A DNA stretch of 64,000 bases from Pseudomonas sp. 102515 (GTDB lineage Bacteria; Pseudomonadota; Gammaproteobacteria; Pseudomonadales; Pseudomonadaceae): contig NZ_JAVHTY010000001.1 of the NCBI RefSeq assembly GCF_031085165.1, positions 62,001-126,000 on the forward strand, in the 5' to 3' direction. Positions within the stretch are counted from its first letter, which is position 1. Each line of letters opens with the position of its first letter. This document shows, piece after piece, positions 9,595-18,685 of the stretch. The position numbers and the translations under genes were made by a program. A model generated the notes under the pieces. The model saw nothing but the letters and a program-made list of their open reading frames with translations. It searched no databases and was not told the DNA's origin.

Positions 9595-10626
9595 TCAGGC
9601 CGCCAGCATCACCCGGTCGCGGCCTTCCTGCTTGCCCCGGTAGAGCGCCTGGTCGGCGCGCTCCAGGGCGCTGGCGAAGGCCTCGCAATCGCGAATCTCG
9701 CACACCGCCAGGGTCGCCGTGACCCGCGCGGGACCGCGTTCGAGGGACTGGGTGACGTCGGTCAATCGCTGGCGGATGCGTTCCGCCACGCCCCAGGCCA
9801 CTTCGGTCCGCGCCTGGGGCAGCAGCACCAGGAATTCCTCGCCGCCCCAGCGCGCCGCCAGATCGGAATGGCGCACCTCGCGGCGGATGACGTCGGCGAT
9901 TCCCTGCAGCACCAGATCGCCGCAATCGTGGCCGAAGCGGTCGTTGATGTGCTTGAAGTGATCCACGTCGAAGAGGATGAGGCTGCCAGTCACGCCACTG
10001 TGCTGGTCGGCTTGATCGAGAATCCGCCTGCGGTTGTAGAGATTGGTGAGACTGTCGTGGCTGGCGGAATGCAGCAGGTCCAGCTGCATCTTGGTGCTGT
10101 GGTGGAAGGAGGCGCCGGTGCCGTAGAGCAGCAGCAGCAGGGCGCTGATGACGTTGAGGACGCCGAACAGCTTCATCGCCAGGGGCGCGAGAGTCGCGGC
10201 GGGGTGCAGTAGATAGCCGCCCGCCAGGGTCACCAGGATTCCCAGCACCAGCACCAGATGGCGTATCGGCGCGGTGCGGTAGTTGTAGATGACCATCGGC
10301 AGGATGCACAGCACGTAGTAGTGGAAGTTGCTATCCCAGCCAAGTTGCCAGGTGGCGATCCAGGCGTGGGCGACGATTTCGCAGCACATGGTCAGGCTGG
10401 CGATGCGGTAACGGCGTTGACGCAGGGCGGCCAGGCAGCCTACGTAGGCCGCGATGCTGAACACGTTGATCCAAGCCATAAGGATCTGGTCGAGCAGGAC
10501 GAAAATGGCCAGCAACGCCACATGTATAGCCATGGCCGCCTGAACCACGGGTTTGGCGACTTGCCAGAATCTTCCCAGGGAGTCGTTGAGAGCCTGGTTC
10601 CGATCACGATAGGAAAGAGCAGTCAT
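9595..10626 (-). CDS. Membrane-anchored diguanylate cyclase (GGDEF)
   Basis: 343 residues. About six hydrophobic helices in residues 25-170 form a membrane sensor; the GGDEF domain follows (DSLTNLYNRR, FDVDHFKHIND, then the active-site WGGEEF). An RHSD sequence five residues before GGEEF is the RxxD inhibitory I-site, so product feedback by c-di-GMP is expected. It makes cyclic di-GMP from two GTP. Convergent with the chemoreceptor gene (13 bp apart). Confidence 0.92.
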   Translation of the reverse strand: MTALSYRDRNQALNDSLGRFWQVAKPVVQAAMAIHVALLAIFVLLDQILMAWINVFSIAAYVGCLAALRQRRYRIASLTMCCEIVAHAWIATWQLGWDSNFHYYVLCILPMVIYNYRTAPIRHLVLVLGILVTLAGGYLLHPAATLAPLAMKLFGVLNVISALLLLLYGTGASFHHSTKMQLDLLHSASHDSLTNLYNRRRILDQADQHSGVTGSLILFDVDHFKHINDRFGHDCGDLVLQGIADVIRREVRHSDLAARWGGEEFLVLLPQARTEVAWGVAERIRQRLTDVTQSLERGPARVTATLAVCEIRDCEAFASALERADQALYRGKQEGRDRVMLAA

Positions 10627-10800
10627 GAAGAGATCACCATAAGGCAGTGCGCCAATGATAAACGCGCTAATAGTAAGCTTAATGGCAAACGGCCAGTCTG
10701 GGTGATCCTTTAGCTGAATGGACGGTAGTAAGGATCGAGTGGAGCGTTGCCGCGATCATCGGCGCTCCTGACTGCAGCGACGCGATCCGATTCGTCCGCG

Positions 10801-11574
10801 CTAGCCGCCCAGCCGCCTGCTGATGGCCTGGGCGGCGGCGTGCAGACGGCTCGCGGCGGTGCCTTCGACCTCGGCTTGGAAACCTGGCGCGGCACCGACC
10901 AGGGTCAGCACCCCGGCCAGCCGGCCACCGGCGCCGAACAGCGGCGCGGACAGCGCATTGACGCCCGCCATCAGCAGGCCATGCACCGGTTGGACAAGGG
11001 TTTCCCGCAACTGGCGTGCGCCTTCCGCCAGATCCGCCGCGGCGGGTGCATCCGGTCGGTGCAGTTCTTCCGCGCGCAACGCAGCGGTCTCGCCATCCGG
11101 CAAAAAGGTATTGAAGACCAGGCCCGTGGAGGAGCTCAGCAGCGGCAGCACCGAGCCGACCTGGGTCACCAGGGTGACGGCGCGCAGCGCCTGTTCCACC
11201 AGCACCACGGTCGGCCCCCTGTTGCCCCAGACCGCCAGAAAGCTGGTCTCGCCGACCTCGTCGCGCAGGTCGGCCAGCACCGGCGCCGCCAGCTTCAACA
11301 CATCCAGCCGACCCAGGGCGGCCAGGCCAACGAAGAGGGCGGCCTGGCCGAGTCCGTAGTGATTGGTCCGTGGATCCTGCTCGGCGAACCCGCTGGCGAT
11401 CAGTGCCTGCAGGTAGCGGTGCACCTTGCTGGCGGGCATGTCCAGGTGGCTGGCCAGGCGCGACAGGGACGTGGACGGCGCCAGCTCGGCGAGGGCCTTG
11501 AGGATGTCGGTGCCGACCTCGGCCGCCTGCACCTTCTGTCGCCGTGGGGGGGCTGCTTCGGGGATGTTCGTCAT
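10801..11574 (-). CDS. hmgR: IclR family repressor of homogentisate catabolism (HmgR)
   Basis: 257 residues from ATG at 11574 (a GTG at 11586 is in frame). N-terminal winged HTH (about 20-75: LSRLASHLDMPASKVHRYLQ) and C-terminal IclR effector domain (SSSTGLVFNTFLPD, GVNALSAPLFGAGGRLAG). It is divergent from hmgA, and HmgR of Pseudomonas putida is an IclR-type repressor that releases DNA on binding homogentisate (established). The 17-bp dyads before hmgA and maiA are its probable operators. Confidence 0.88.
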   Translation of the reverse strand: MTNIPEAAPPRRQKVQAAEVGTDILKALAELAPSTSLSRLASHLDMPASKVHRYLQALIASGFAEQDPRTNHYGLGQAALFVGLAALGRLDVLKLAAPVLADLRDEVGETSFLAVWGNRGPTVVLVEQALRAVTLVTQVGSVLPLLSSSTGLVFNTFLPDGETAALRAEELHRPDAPAAADLAEGARQLRETLVQPVHGLLMAGVNALSAPLFGAGGRLAGVLTLVGAAPGFQAEVEGTAASRLHAAAQAISRRLGG

Positions 11575-11601
11575 CGGTTCGATCACACGGGGAAAGGCAG
11601 C

Positions 11602-11630
11602 GTTATAGCTTGACGCTCTCCCGGGTTCAA
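11602..11630 (-). promoter_or_regulatory. Sigma-70 promoter of hmgR
   Basis: Read on the minus strand: -35 TTGAAC (11630-11625), a 17-base spacer, and -10 TATAAC (11607-11602). The predicted start point near 11595 leaves about 20 bases before ATG 11574. The hmgR/hmgA operator dyad lies just upstream of this promoter, so autoregulation is possible. Confidence 0.6.
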
Positions 11631-11640
11631 TTTACTTTTT

Positions 11641-11662
11641 GCGTAAACCTGTTACGCATAAT
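11641..11662 (+). promoter_or_regulatory. HmgR-type operator overlapping hmgA promoter
   Basis: GCGTAA-ACCTG-TTACGC (11641-11657) is a perfect 17-bp interrupted palindrome whose last base begins a -10 hexamer CATAAT (11657-11662). A repressor bound here would block RNA polymerase. The same arrangement recurs before maiA (14361-14382). Confidence 0.7.
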
Positions 11663-11673
11663 GGGTGGCCCCG

Positions 11674-12996
11674 TTGAACCGACAAGAACAAGCAACAACG
11701 CCAGTGGCCTACCAATCCGGCTTTGGCAATCACTTCAGCGCCGAGGCCCTGCCGGGCGCCCTGCCGATCGGGCAGAATTCGCCGCAAAGGGCGCCCTTCG
11801 GCCTCTATGCCGAGCAACTTTCCGGGACGGCCTTTACCGTGCCGCGCCACGAGGCTCGGCGCTCCTGGCTGTATCGGCTCAGGCCTTCGGCTGCCCACGG
11901 CCGCTTTCAGCGCTGCGCGCTTCAGCTGACCGGCGCGGAGCTGGGTGCGCCCACGCCCAATCGCCTGCGCTGGAATCCCTTGCCGACGCCGGCCGCCGCC
12001 ACCGATTTTCTCGCCGGGCTGGAGCGGATCGTCGCCACCGCCGCGGGTGACCAGGCCGAGGGCGTCAGCCTCTATCGCTATGCCGCCAATGCCAGCATGA
12101 CCGGCGTCTTCTACGACGCCGATGGAGAATTGCTGATCGTGCCGGAGCGGGGGCGGCTGGACCTGGTCACTGAGCTAGGTCTGCTGCGCATCGAGCCGCT
12201 GGAGATCGCGGTGATTCCACGCGGCATGAAATTCCGCGTCGAGGTGGTGGAGGGCGAAGCGGTACGGGGTTACGTCTGCGAAAACCACGGGCGCTCTCTG
12301 CGGCTGCCCGAGCTGGGTCCGATCGGCAGCAACGGTCTGGCCAATCCGCGGGATTTCCAGGCGCCCGTGGCCCGCTTCGAGGATCTGGAGGCCCCCACCC
12401 GGCTGGTGCAGAAATTCCTCGGCGAACTCTGGGAGACCGAACTGGATCACTCGCCGTTGGACGTGGTCGCCTGGCATGGCAACAACGTGCCCTACAAGTA
12501 CGACCTGCGCCGCTTCAATACCCTGGGTACGGTGAGTTTCGATCATCCGGATCCGTCGATCTTCACCGTGCTGACTGCCCCGGGCGCCAGCGAGGAGGTG
12601 GCCAACATCGACTTCGTGATCTTTCCGCCCCGCTGGATGGTCGCGGAGAACACCTTCAGACCGCCCTGGTTTCACCGCAACCTGATGAACGAATTCATGG
12701 GCCTGATCCAGGGCGCCTACGACGCCAAGGCCGACGGCTTCGCGCCGGGAGGCGCCTCCCTCCACGGCTGCATGAGCGCCCACGGCCCGGACCATGTCTC
12801 CACCCAGAACGCCATCGCCGCCGAACTGCGGCCACACAGGATCGAGAACACCATGGCCTTCATGTTCGAAACCGGGCGCGTCCTGCGACCGACCCGTCAC
12901 GCCCTGGCCTCGCCACTGCTGCAGCCCGATTACGACGCCTGCTGGGCGGGCCTGGCCAAGAACTTTGTCGCGCCCGGCGCGGGAGAATCGGCATGA
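11674..12996 (+). CDS. hmgA: Homogentisate 1,2-dioxygenase
   Basis: Non-haem Fe(II) enzyme that opens the ring of homogentisate to maleylacetoacetate. About 440 residues, normal length. The N-terminus [19 protein letters not shown] and [17 protein letters not shown] are family signatures, and the C-terminal metal region [18 protein letters not shown] plus [10 protein letters not shown] carries the iron-ligand His residues. Start uncertain: TTG 11674 gives MNRQEQ..., which matches the MN start of relatives; GTG 11665 is in frame but lies before the start point predicted from the -10 box, and GTG 11704 is a third option. Overlaps fahA by 4 bp (ATGA). Confidence 0.95.
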   Translation: MNRQEQATTPVAYQSGFGNHFSAEALPGALPIGQNSPQRAPFGLYAEQLSGTAFTVPRHEARRSWLYRLRPSAAHGRFQRCALQLTGAELGAPTPNRLRWNPLPTPAAATDFLAGLERIVATAAGDQAEGVSLYRYAANASMTGVFYDADGELLIVPERGRLDLVTELGLLRIEPLEIAVIPRGMKFRVEVVEGEAVRGYVCENHGRSLRLPELGPIGSNGLANPRDFQAPVARFEDLEAPTRLVQKFLGELWETELDHSPLDVVAWHGNNVPYKYDLRRFNTLGTVSFDHPDPSIFTVLTAPGASEEVANIDFVIFPPRWMVAENTFRPPWFHRNLMNEFMGLIQGAYDAKADGFAPGGASLHGCMSAHGPDHVSTQNAIAAELRPHRIENTMAFMFETGRVLRPTRHALASPLLQPDYDACWAGLAKNFVAPGAGESA

Positions 12997-14291
12997 CCCA
13001 CGAATTGCACAGCTGGGTCGCCTCGGCCAACGGCCACCCGGATTTTTCGCTGCACAACCTGCCCCTGGGTGTGTTCAGTCGCGGGGAGGAGACGCCCCGC
13101 GGGGGCGTGGCCGTGGGTGACGCCATCCTCGATCTGGGCTTCGCTCTCGAAGCCGGCCTGTTTCGCGGCGAAGCCCAGCGGGCCGCCGAACTGGCTACCC
13201 AGGAAACGCTCAATGCCTTCTTCGCTGCCGGCAGGCCGGCGCGGGTCGCCTTGCGCCAGGCCCTGCAGGCGTTGCTGCGTGCCGATCATCCGCAACGCGA
13301 GCAGCTCGAGGCGCTGGGCGAGCACCTGCTGGCACCCCAGCGCGCCTGCCGGATGCACCTGCCCGCACGGATCGGCGACTACACCGACTTCTATGTCGGC
13401 ATCCACCATGCCACCCAGATCGGTCGGCTGTTCCGGCCGGACAATCCGCTGCTGCCCAACTACAAGCACGTACCCATCGCCTACCATGGCCGTGCCTCGA
13501 CTCTCAGGGTCTCCGGGGAGGCGTTCAAGCGCCCCAAGGGCCAGACGCTGCCGCCTGGGCAGGAGGCGCCCGTGTTCGGGCCTTGCCGCCGGCTGGACTA
13601 CGAGCTGGAACTGGGCATCTGGATCGGCCCGGGCAACGCCCAGGGCGAGTCCATCGCCATCGGTGACGCGGCGGAGCATATCGCCGGTTTCTGCCTGCTC
13701 AACGACTGGTCGGCGCGGGATATCCAGGCCTGGGAATACCAGCCGCTGGGCCCCTTCCTGTCGAAGAGTTTCGCCAGCACCCTGTCGCCCTGGGTAGTGA
13801 CCGCGGAAGCCCTGGCACCCTATCGGCAGGCGCAGCCGGCGCGGCCCGCCGGAGATCCCCAACCCCTGGCCTATCTATACGACGAGCGCGACCAGGCCCA
13901 GGGCGCGCTGGACATCGAACTCGAAGTGCTGCTGCGCACGCCGCGCATGCTGGAGCAGGCGCAGCCCGCTCAGCGTATTGGCCTGAGCAATACCCTGAAC
14001 ATGTACTGGACAGTGGCGCAGATGGTGGCCCATCACACCGTCAATGGCTGTGCCCTGCAGCCTGGCGACGTCTTCGGTTCGGGCACCCTGTCCGGGCCGG
14101 ATGTCGACAGCTGCGGCAGCCTGCTGGAACTCACCCAGGGCGGCAAGCAGCCGCTGCAGCTGCCAGGTGGCGAGACCCGTACCTTTCTGGAGGACGGTGA
14201 TGAAGTCATCCTCAGGGCGCGCTGTCAGCGAGCTGGGCTGCCCACGATCGGCTTCGGCGAATGTCGCGGCCAGGTGCTGGCGGCGGGCTAG
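12993..14291 (+). CDS. fahA: Fumarylacetoacetase
   Basis: 432 residues. Hydrolyses fumarylacetoacetate to fumarate and acetoacetate, the last step of tyrosine/phenylalanine catabolism. Visible family motifs: [16 protein letters not shown] (metal Asp and catalytic His region), [24 protein letters not shown] (acidic metal ligands), [20 protein letters not shown] and the C-terminal [18 protein letters not shown]. Translationally coupled to hmgA by a 4-bp overlap. Confidence 0.96.
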   Translation: MTHELHSWVASANGHPDFSLHNLPLGVFSRGEETPRGGVAVGDAILDLGFALEAGLFRGEAQRAAELATQETLNAFFAAGRPARVALRQALQALLRADHPQREQLEALGEHLLAPQRACRMHLPARIGDYTDFYVGIHHATQIGRLFRPDNPLLPNYKHVPIAYHGRASTLRVSGEAFKRPKGQTLPPGQEAPVFGPCRRLDYELELGIWIGPGNAQGESIAIGDAAEHIAGFCLLNDWSARDIQAWEYQPLGPFLSKSFASTLSPWVVTAEALAPYRQAQPARPAGDPQPLAYLYDERDQAQGALDIELEVLLRTPRMLEQAQPAQRIGLSNTLNMYWTVAQMVAHHTVNGCALQPGDVFGSGTLSGPDVDSCGSLLELTQGGKQPLQLPGGETRTFLEDGDEVILRARCQRAGLPTIGFGECRGQVLAAG

Positions 14292-14360
14292 GGCGGTGCG
14301 GGTTGGCCTCTGGCCTGAGTGCCGTTGACAAGGCCCCTGGGCAGGCGCAGATTCCTTTTA

Positions 14361-14382
14361 ACGTAATGAACTTACGCATAAT
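14361..14382 (+). promoter_or_regulatory. Second HmgR-type operator and promoter, before maiA
   Basis: ACGTAA-TGAAC-TTACGC (14361-14377) matches the hmgA operator at all dyad positions but the first, with the same 5-base spacer, and ends in the same overlapping -10 CATAAT (14377-14382). The predicted start point is about 27 bases before the maiA ATG. It indicates that maiA (and perhaps hppD) has its own HmgR-controlled promoter. Confidence 0.65.
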
Positions 14383-14415
14383 AAGAAGCCGACAGGCAAT
14401 CGCGGGGCAGTGTCG

Positions 14416-15054
14416 ATGGACCTCTTCACCTATTACCGTTCGACCTCGGCCTATCGGGTCCGCCTGGCGTTGGCGCTGAAGGGGTTGGACTACTATGCCG
14501 TGCCGGTCAATCTGCTGGCCGGCGAGCAGCGCCAGTCGGCCTATCGCGCGCTCAATGCCCAGGGGCGACTGCCCAGCCTGCGCCTCGACAGCGGCGAGGT
14601 GCTGATCCAGTCTCCCGCCATCCTCGAATACCTGGAAGAACGCTATCCGGCGGTGCCCTTGCTGCCGGCCGATCCGCTGCTGCGCGCCCGTCATCGGGGT
14701 GTCGCCGCCCTGATCGCCTGTGATGTCCATCCGCTGCACAACGTGTCGGTGCTCAACCGCATGCGCGGTCTGGGCCTGGAAGAGCCGGCCATCCTCGACT
14801 GGATCTCGCACTGGATCGGCGAGGGCCTGGCGGCGGTGGAGGCGCAGATCGGGTCCAGTGGCTTCTGTTTCGGCGACGTGGGGCTGGCGGACGTCTATCT
14901 GCTGCCCCAGCTCTATGCGGCGCGGCGTTTCCAGGTGGACCTGTCGCCCTATCCGCGCCTCCTGCGGGTGGAGGTCCTGGCCGCCGCGCATCCGGCCTTT
15001 CAGCAGGCGCGCCCCGAGGTTCAGCCGGATACCCCGGCACAGGTGGCCTCGTGA
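14416..15054 (+). CDS. maiA: Maleylacetoacetate isomerase
   Basis: 212 residues from ATG 14416 (GTG 14410 is in frame two codons earlier; GGGGCAG serves as ribosome site). Zeta-class GST fold: thioredoxin-like N-terminal domain with the SSCR-type motif here YYRSTSAYRVRLALALKG, then QSPAILEYLEERYP, and the all-helical C-terminal domain with VHPLHNVSVLN. It isomerises maleylacetoacetate to fumarylacetoacetate using glutathione. It sits 124 bp after fahA behind its own operator rather than in the hmgA-fahA overlap. Confidence 0.94.
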   Translation: MDLFTYYRSTSAYRVRLALALKGLDYYAVPVNLLAGEQRQSAYRALNAQGRLPSLRLDSGEVLIQSPAILEYLEERYPAVPLLPADPLLRARHRGVAALIACDVHPLHNVSVLNRMRGLGLEEPAILDWISHWIGEGLAAVEAQIGSSGFCFGDVGLADVYLLPQLYAARRFQVDLSPYPRLLRVEVLAAAHPAFQQARPEVQPDTPAQVAS

Positions 15055-15191
15055 AGCGTCTTGGCTGTCAGCTCCTCCTGGGCGATTTCCTCGCCCGCAG
15101 CGTGCGCGGCATTTCCTGCGCGCCGCCCTTGACGGGGTGCTAGCCCGCGTTAACGACAACGTCCGTCACGCTATCCGTCAAGGAGCCACTC

Positions 15192-16271
15192 ATGGCCGAT
15201 CTGTTTGAAAATCCCATGGGCCTCATGGGTTTCGAGTTCATCGAATTCGCCTCGCCCACGCCCAACGTCATCGAGCCCGTGCTGGAAAGCCTCGGCTTCA
15301 GCCACGTCGCCAACCACAGGTCCAAGGACGTGGTGCTGTTCCGCCAGGGCGACATCAACGCCATCGTCAATCGCGAGAAGACCGGCCATGCGGCCTATTT
15401 CGCCGCCGAGCATGGGCCTTCCGTCTGCGGCATGGCCTTCCGTTGCCGCGACTCCCACCACGCCTATGCCAAGGCGCTGGAGCTGGGCGCCCAGGCGGTG
15501 GACATGCCCACCGGGCCGATGGAATTGCGCCTGCCGGCGATCAGGGGCATCGGTGGCGCGCCGCTGTACCTCATCGATCGCTACGAGGAGGGCAGCTCCA
15601 TCTACGACATCGATTTCGTCTTCCTGGAAGGTGTCGAGCGCAAGCCGGTGGGGGCCGGTCTCAAGGTCATCGACCACCTGACCCACAACGTCTATCGCGG
15701 GCGCATGGCCTACTGGGCCGACTTCTACGAGCGGCTGTTCAACTTCCGCGAGTTGCGCTACTTCGACATCAAGGGCGAGTACACCGGTCTGACCTCCAAG
15801 GCCATGACCGCGCCGGATGGCCTGGTGCGCATCCCGCTCAACGAGGAGTCCTCCCGCGGCGCGGGGCAAATCGAGGAATTCCTCATGCAGTTCAACGGCG
15901 AGGGCATCCAGCACGTGGCCTTTCTCACCGATGACCTGGTGGCGACCTGGGATCGGCTCAAGGCCTATGGCACGCGCTTCATGACCGCGCCGCCGGAGAC
16001 CTACTACGAGATGCTCGAAGGGCGGGTGCCCGACCATGGCGAACCGGTGGAGGAACTGAAAGCCCGCGGCATCCTGCTCGACGGTACCTCCGAAGGTGGC
16101 GAGCGCCGCCTGCTGCTGCAGATCTTCTCCCAGACCCTGCTGGGGCCGGTGTTCTTCGAATTCATCCAGCGCAAGGGCGACACCGGTTTCGGCGAGGGCA
16201 ACTTCAAGGCGCTGTTCGAATCCATCGAACGCGACCAGGTGCGCCGCGGTGTGCTGAGCACCTCGGCGTAA
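15192..16271 (+). CDS. hppD: 4-hydroxyphenylpyruvate dioxygenase
   Basis: 359 residues. Converts 4-hydroxyphenylpyruvate to homogentisate, supplying the substrate of HmgA. The facial triad is visible: His162 (DHLTHNV), His240 (GIQHVAF) and Glu322 ([10 protein letters not shown]). AAGGAG lies just before the ATG. Having hppD 137 bp after maiA completes the 4-hydroxyphenylpyruvate to fumarate plus acetoacetate pathway in one place. No HmgR-type dyad is seen directly before it, so it may be read from the maiA promoter or its own. Confidence 0.96.
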   Translation: MADLFENPMGLMGFEFIEFASPTPNVIEPVLESLGFSHVANHRSKDVVLFRQGDINAIVNREKTGHAAYFAAEHGPSVCGMAFRCRDSHHAYAKALELGAQAVDMPTGPMELRLPAIRGIGGAPLYLIDRYEEGSSIYDIDFVFLEGVERKPVGAGLKVIDHLTHNVYRGRMAYWADFYERLFNFRELRYFDIKGEYTGLTSKAMTAPDGLVRIPLNEESSRGAGQIEEFLMQFNGEGIQHVAFLTDDLVATWDRLKAYGTRFMTAPPETYYEMLEGRVPDHGEPVEELKARGILLDGTSEGGERRLLLQIFSQTLLGPVFFEFIQRKGDTGFGEGNFKALFESIERDQVRRGVLSTSA

Positions 16272-16364
16272 CGGCAGCTGGTTTCATGGCGGCTTGCCCA
16301 GCGGCAGGCGACGCCTCTAAGGTGACGGCGCGTCGCAAGGCGCGCTCTAACCTCGGAGGTGACC

Positions 16365-17459
16365 ATGGAGCTGAGCCAGACCCTGGCGCAGGAAATCGTC
16401 GAACGCGCCATGCGTATCCTGCCCGGTAACGTCAATGTCATGGATGCGTCCGGGCTGATCATCGGCTCGGGCGATCCGGCGCGCCTGTTCAGCCACCATG
16501 CCGGAGCACGGCAGGTCATCGCCGAAGGCCGCGCGGTGGCGCTGGATGCCGTCGCCGCCACACGGCTGGCCGGCGCCCAGGCCGGTATCAACCTGCCGTT
16601 GTATCGCGCGGGCGAGCTGGTCGGGGTCCTTGGCGTGTCCGGGGAGGACCCCGAGCAATTGCGCCTGCCTGCCGAACTCCTGCGCCTGACCGCGGAAATG
16701 CTCATCGAGCAGGCAGCCGGGCAGCCGCCTGTGACCAGCGGCATGACCGCACCCTTGCTGCGTCAGCTGCTGGCACCGGGCGCGGTGCCCGAACTGGGTC
16801 GCCATGCCAATCTGCTCGGCCTACGGCCGGAGCTGCCACGGGACGTTCTGCTGCTGGAATTCACCGCGCCAGCGCCAGGTTTTGGCGACTGGGCCCAGCA
16901 GCGGGTAACACATAGTTGGTGCCTGCCACGGGAGGAGAGGCAATGGCTCTGGTATCGACCTGGCGCGGAGGCGCCTGAGGCGCCGCTGGAGGAACTGCCG
17001 GGACAGGGCTGGTCGCTGCAGCGCAGTGCCTGGATCCCCGAGCCGCGATCCTGGACGGGGCTGGCCGAGACGACCCAGCGGGCATTGGCTCTGCTGGCGG
17101 TGGCCAGGCGACTGCGACCCGACCTTGTCCGGGTAGCCTTGGACGACCTGGCCTTGCCGACGTGGCTACAGGAGCAGGTCGAGCACTCGCACGGTACCTG
17201 GCTGCTGGAGCCGCTGCAGCGCCTGCGCCGGGCCGATCGGGATGGCCAGTTGCTGGCGACGCTGCGCAGCTGGTTCACCGAGGACGCCAGCCCCCAGGCC
17301 TGCGCTGCGGCGCTGGGGCTGCATCGCAACGGCCTGCGTCACCGCCTGGAGCGGATCCAGGCGCTTACTGGACGGGATCCGCGGCGTTTCGCCGAGGCTG
17401 CCGAGCTGTATTGCGCCTTGCTGCTATTGGATCGGGACTGGGCGATCTCACAGTCCTGA
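16365..17459 (+). CDS. cdaR: CdaR-type sugar diacid utilisation regulator
   Basis: 364 residues from ATG 16365 with GGAGG at 16355-16359 (GTG 16359 is in frame but overlaps that site). The N-terminal diacid-recognition domain (MRILPGNVNVMDASGLIIGSGDP, INLPLYRAGELVGVLGVSG) and C-terminal PucR-type HTH (DASPQACAAALGLHRNGLRHRLERI) are both complete. CdaR activates glucarate, galactarate and glycerate genes in enterobacteria (established); here the next gene is glycerate kinase, a known target. Confidence 0.9.
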   Translation: MELSQTLAQEIVERAMRILPGNVNVMDASGLIIGSGDPARLFSHHAGARQVIAEGRAVALDAVAATRLAGAQAGINLPLYRAGELVGVLGVSGEDPEQLRLPAELLRLTAEMLIEQAAGQPPVTSGMTAPLLRQLLAPGAVPELGRHANLLGLRPELPRDVLLLEFTAPAPGFGDWAQQRVTHSWCLPREERQWLWYRPGAEAPEAPLEELPGQGWSLQRSAWIPEPRSWTGLAETTQRALALLAVARRLRPDLVRVALDDLALPTWLQEQVEHSHGTWLLEPLQRLRRADRDGQLLATLRSWFTEDASPQACAAALGLHRNGLRHRLERIQALTGRDPRRFAEAAELYCALLLLDRDWAISQS

Positions 17460-17542
17460 TCTGGACTATGCTGGGCGTTTGTCCTGTTGTGGCGCCGGCC
17501 GAACCGGGAAACACTCGGCGCATGACAACGGAGAATCCCCCC

Positions 17543-18679
17543 ATGAAGATCGTCATCGCCCCTGATTCCTTCAAGGAAAGCCTGTCCGCTGCCGGTGTCG
17601 CCCGCGCCCTGGCCGGTGGCCTGCGCCAGGCCCTGCCAGACGCCGAACTCATCGAGTGCCCGCTGGGCGACGGCGGTGAGGGCACCCTGGACGCCCTGCT
17701 GGCGGCGACCGGTGGCGAGGTACGCGAGGCGCGGGTGACCGGTCCCCTCGGCGAGCCCGTGACCGCCCGCTGGGGCTGGCTGGCCGAGCAACGTACCGCC
17801 TTCGTCGAGATGGCCAGCGCCAGTGGTCTGGAGTTGGTGCCCAAGGCGCGCCGCGATGTGCGGGTCGCGACCTCCCGTGGGACCGGCGAGCTCTTGCACG
17901 CCGCGCTGGCCGCCGGCGCCGAGCGCCTGGTGCTGGCCATCGGCGGCAGCGCCACCAACGACGGTGGGGCAGGCCTGTTGCAGGCGCTGGGTGTACGGCT
18001 GCTGGATGAGCATGGCGAGGCGCTGGCGCCGGGCGGTGCGGCCCTGACCGCGCTGGCCAGCCTCGACGTGTCGGAGTTGCACCCAAGGCTGGCGGAGGTG
18101 GAGGTCGTTATCGCCGCCGATGTCGACAATCCGCTCTGCGGTCCCCAGGGCGCCAGCCACATCTTCGGGCCGCAAAAGGGCGCTTCGCCCGAGCAGGTCC
18201 GCCAGCTCGACGCGGCGCTGGCGCATTTCGCCACCGTTACCGCCGCGACCCTGGGCCGCGATGTCCGCGAGCAACCCGGTGCCGGCGCCGCCGGGGGCGT
18301 GGGTTTCGCTGCACTGGCCTTTCTCCAGGCGAACTTTCGCCCTGGCATCGAGGTGGTGGCGGAGCTGGTAGGCCTGGAGCAAGCGCTGATGGGCGCCGAC
18401 CTGGCGCTGACCGGGGAAGGGCGGCTGGATGGCCAGACCCTCAGAGGCAAGACCCCGGCGGGCGTCCTGCGTCTGGCCAGGCGTCACGGCGTGCCGGTCG
18501 TGGCCGTGGCCGGCGCCCTGGGCGAGGGTTACGATGCCCTCTACGAGCAGGGGCTCGCCGCGGCCTTCAGCCTGGTGCCGGGACCGCTCAGCCTGGAAGA
18601 CGCCCTGGCCCAGGCCGAGGTGCTGCTGGAGCGGACCGCGCGCGATATCGGTCGGCTGTGGCAGGCGGCGAGAGGCTGA
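17543..18679 (+). CDS. glxK: Glycerate 2-kinase
   Basis: 378 residues from ATG 17543, preceded by CGGAGAA. Family signatures: MKIVIAPDSFKESLSA, CPLGDGGEGTLDAL, IGGSATNDGGAG and EQPGAGAAGGVGFA. The GarK/GlxK family phosphorylates D-glycerate, feeding glyoxylate or sugar-acid breakdown into glycolysis. It lies 83 bp after cdaR, consistent with control by it. The GC-rich upstream extension in the same frame (17162 on) overlaps cdaR and is not coding. Confidence 0.93.
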   Translation: MKIVIAPDSFKESLSAAGVARALAGGLRQALPDAELIECPLGDGGEGTLDALLAATGGEVREARVTGPLGEPVTARWGWLAEQRTAFVEMASASGLELVPKARRDVRVATSRGTGELLHAALAAGAERLVLAIGGSATNDGGAGLLQALGVRLLDEHGEALAPGGAALTALASLDVSELHPRLAEVEVVIAADVDNPLCGPQGASHIFGPQKGASPEQVRQLDAALAHFATVTAATLGRDVREQPGAGAAGGVGFAALAFLQANFRPGIEVVAELVGLEQALMGADLALTGEGRLDGQTLRGKTPAGVLRLARRHGVPVVAVAGALGEGYDALYEQGLAAAFSLVPGPLSLEDALAQAEVLLERTARDIGRLWQAARG

Positions 18680-18685
18680 GCCGGG

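Noticed and set aside
1151-10706. Near-identical 16-mers GGCCAGTCTG(A/G)GTGAT at 1151 and 10691
   Set aside because: A 16-base match with one mismatch is expected by chance several times in 64 kb; no conserved flanks or spacing.
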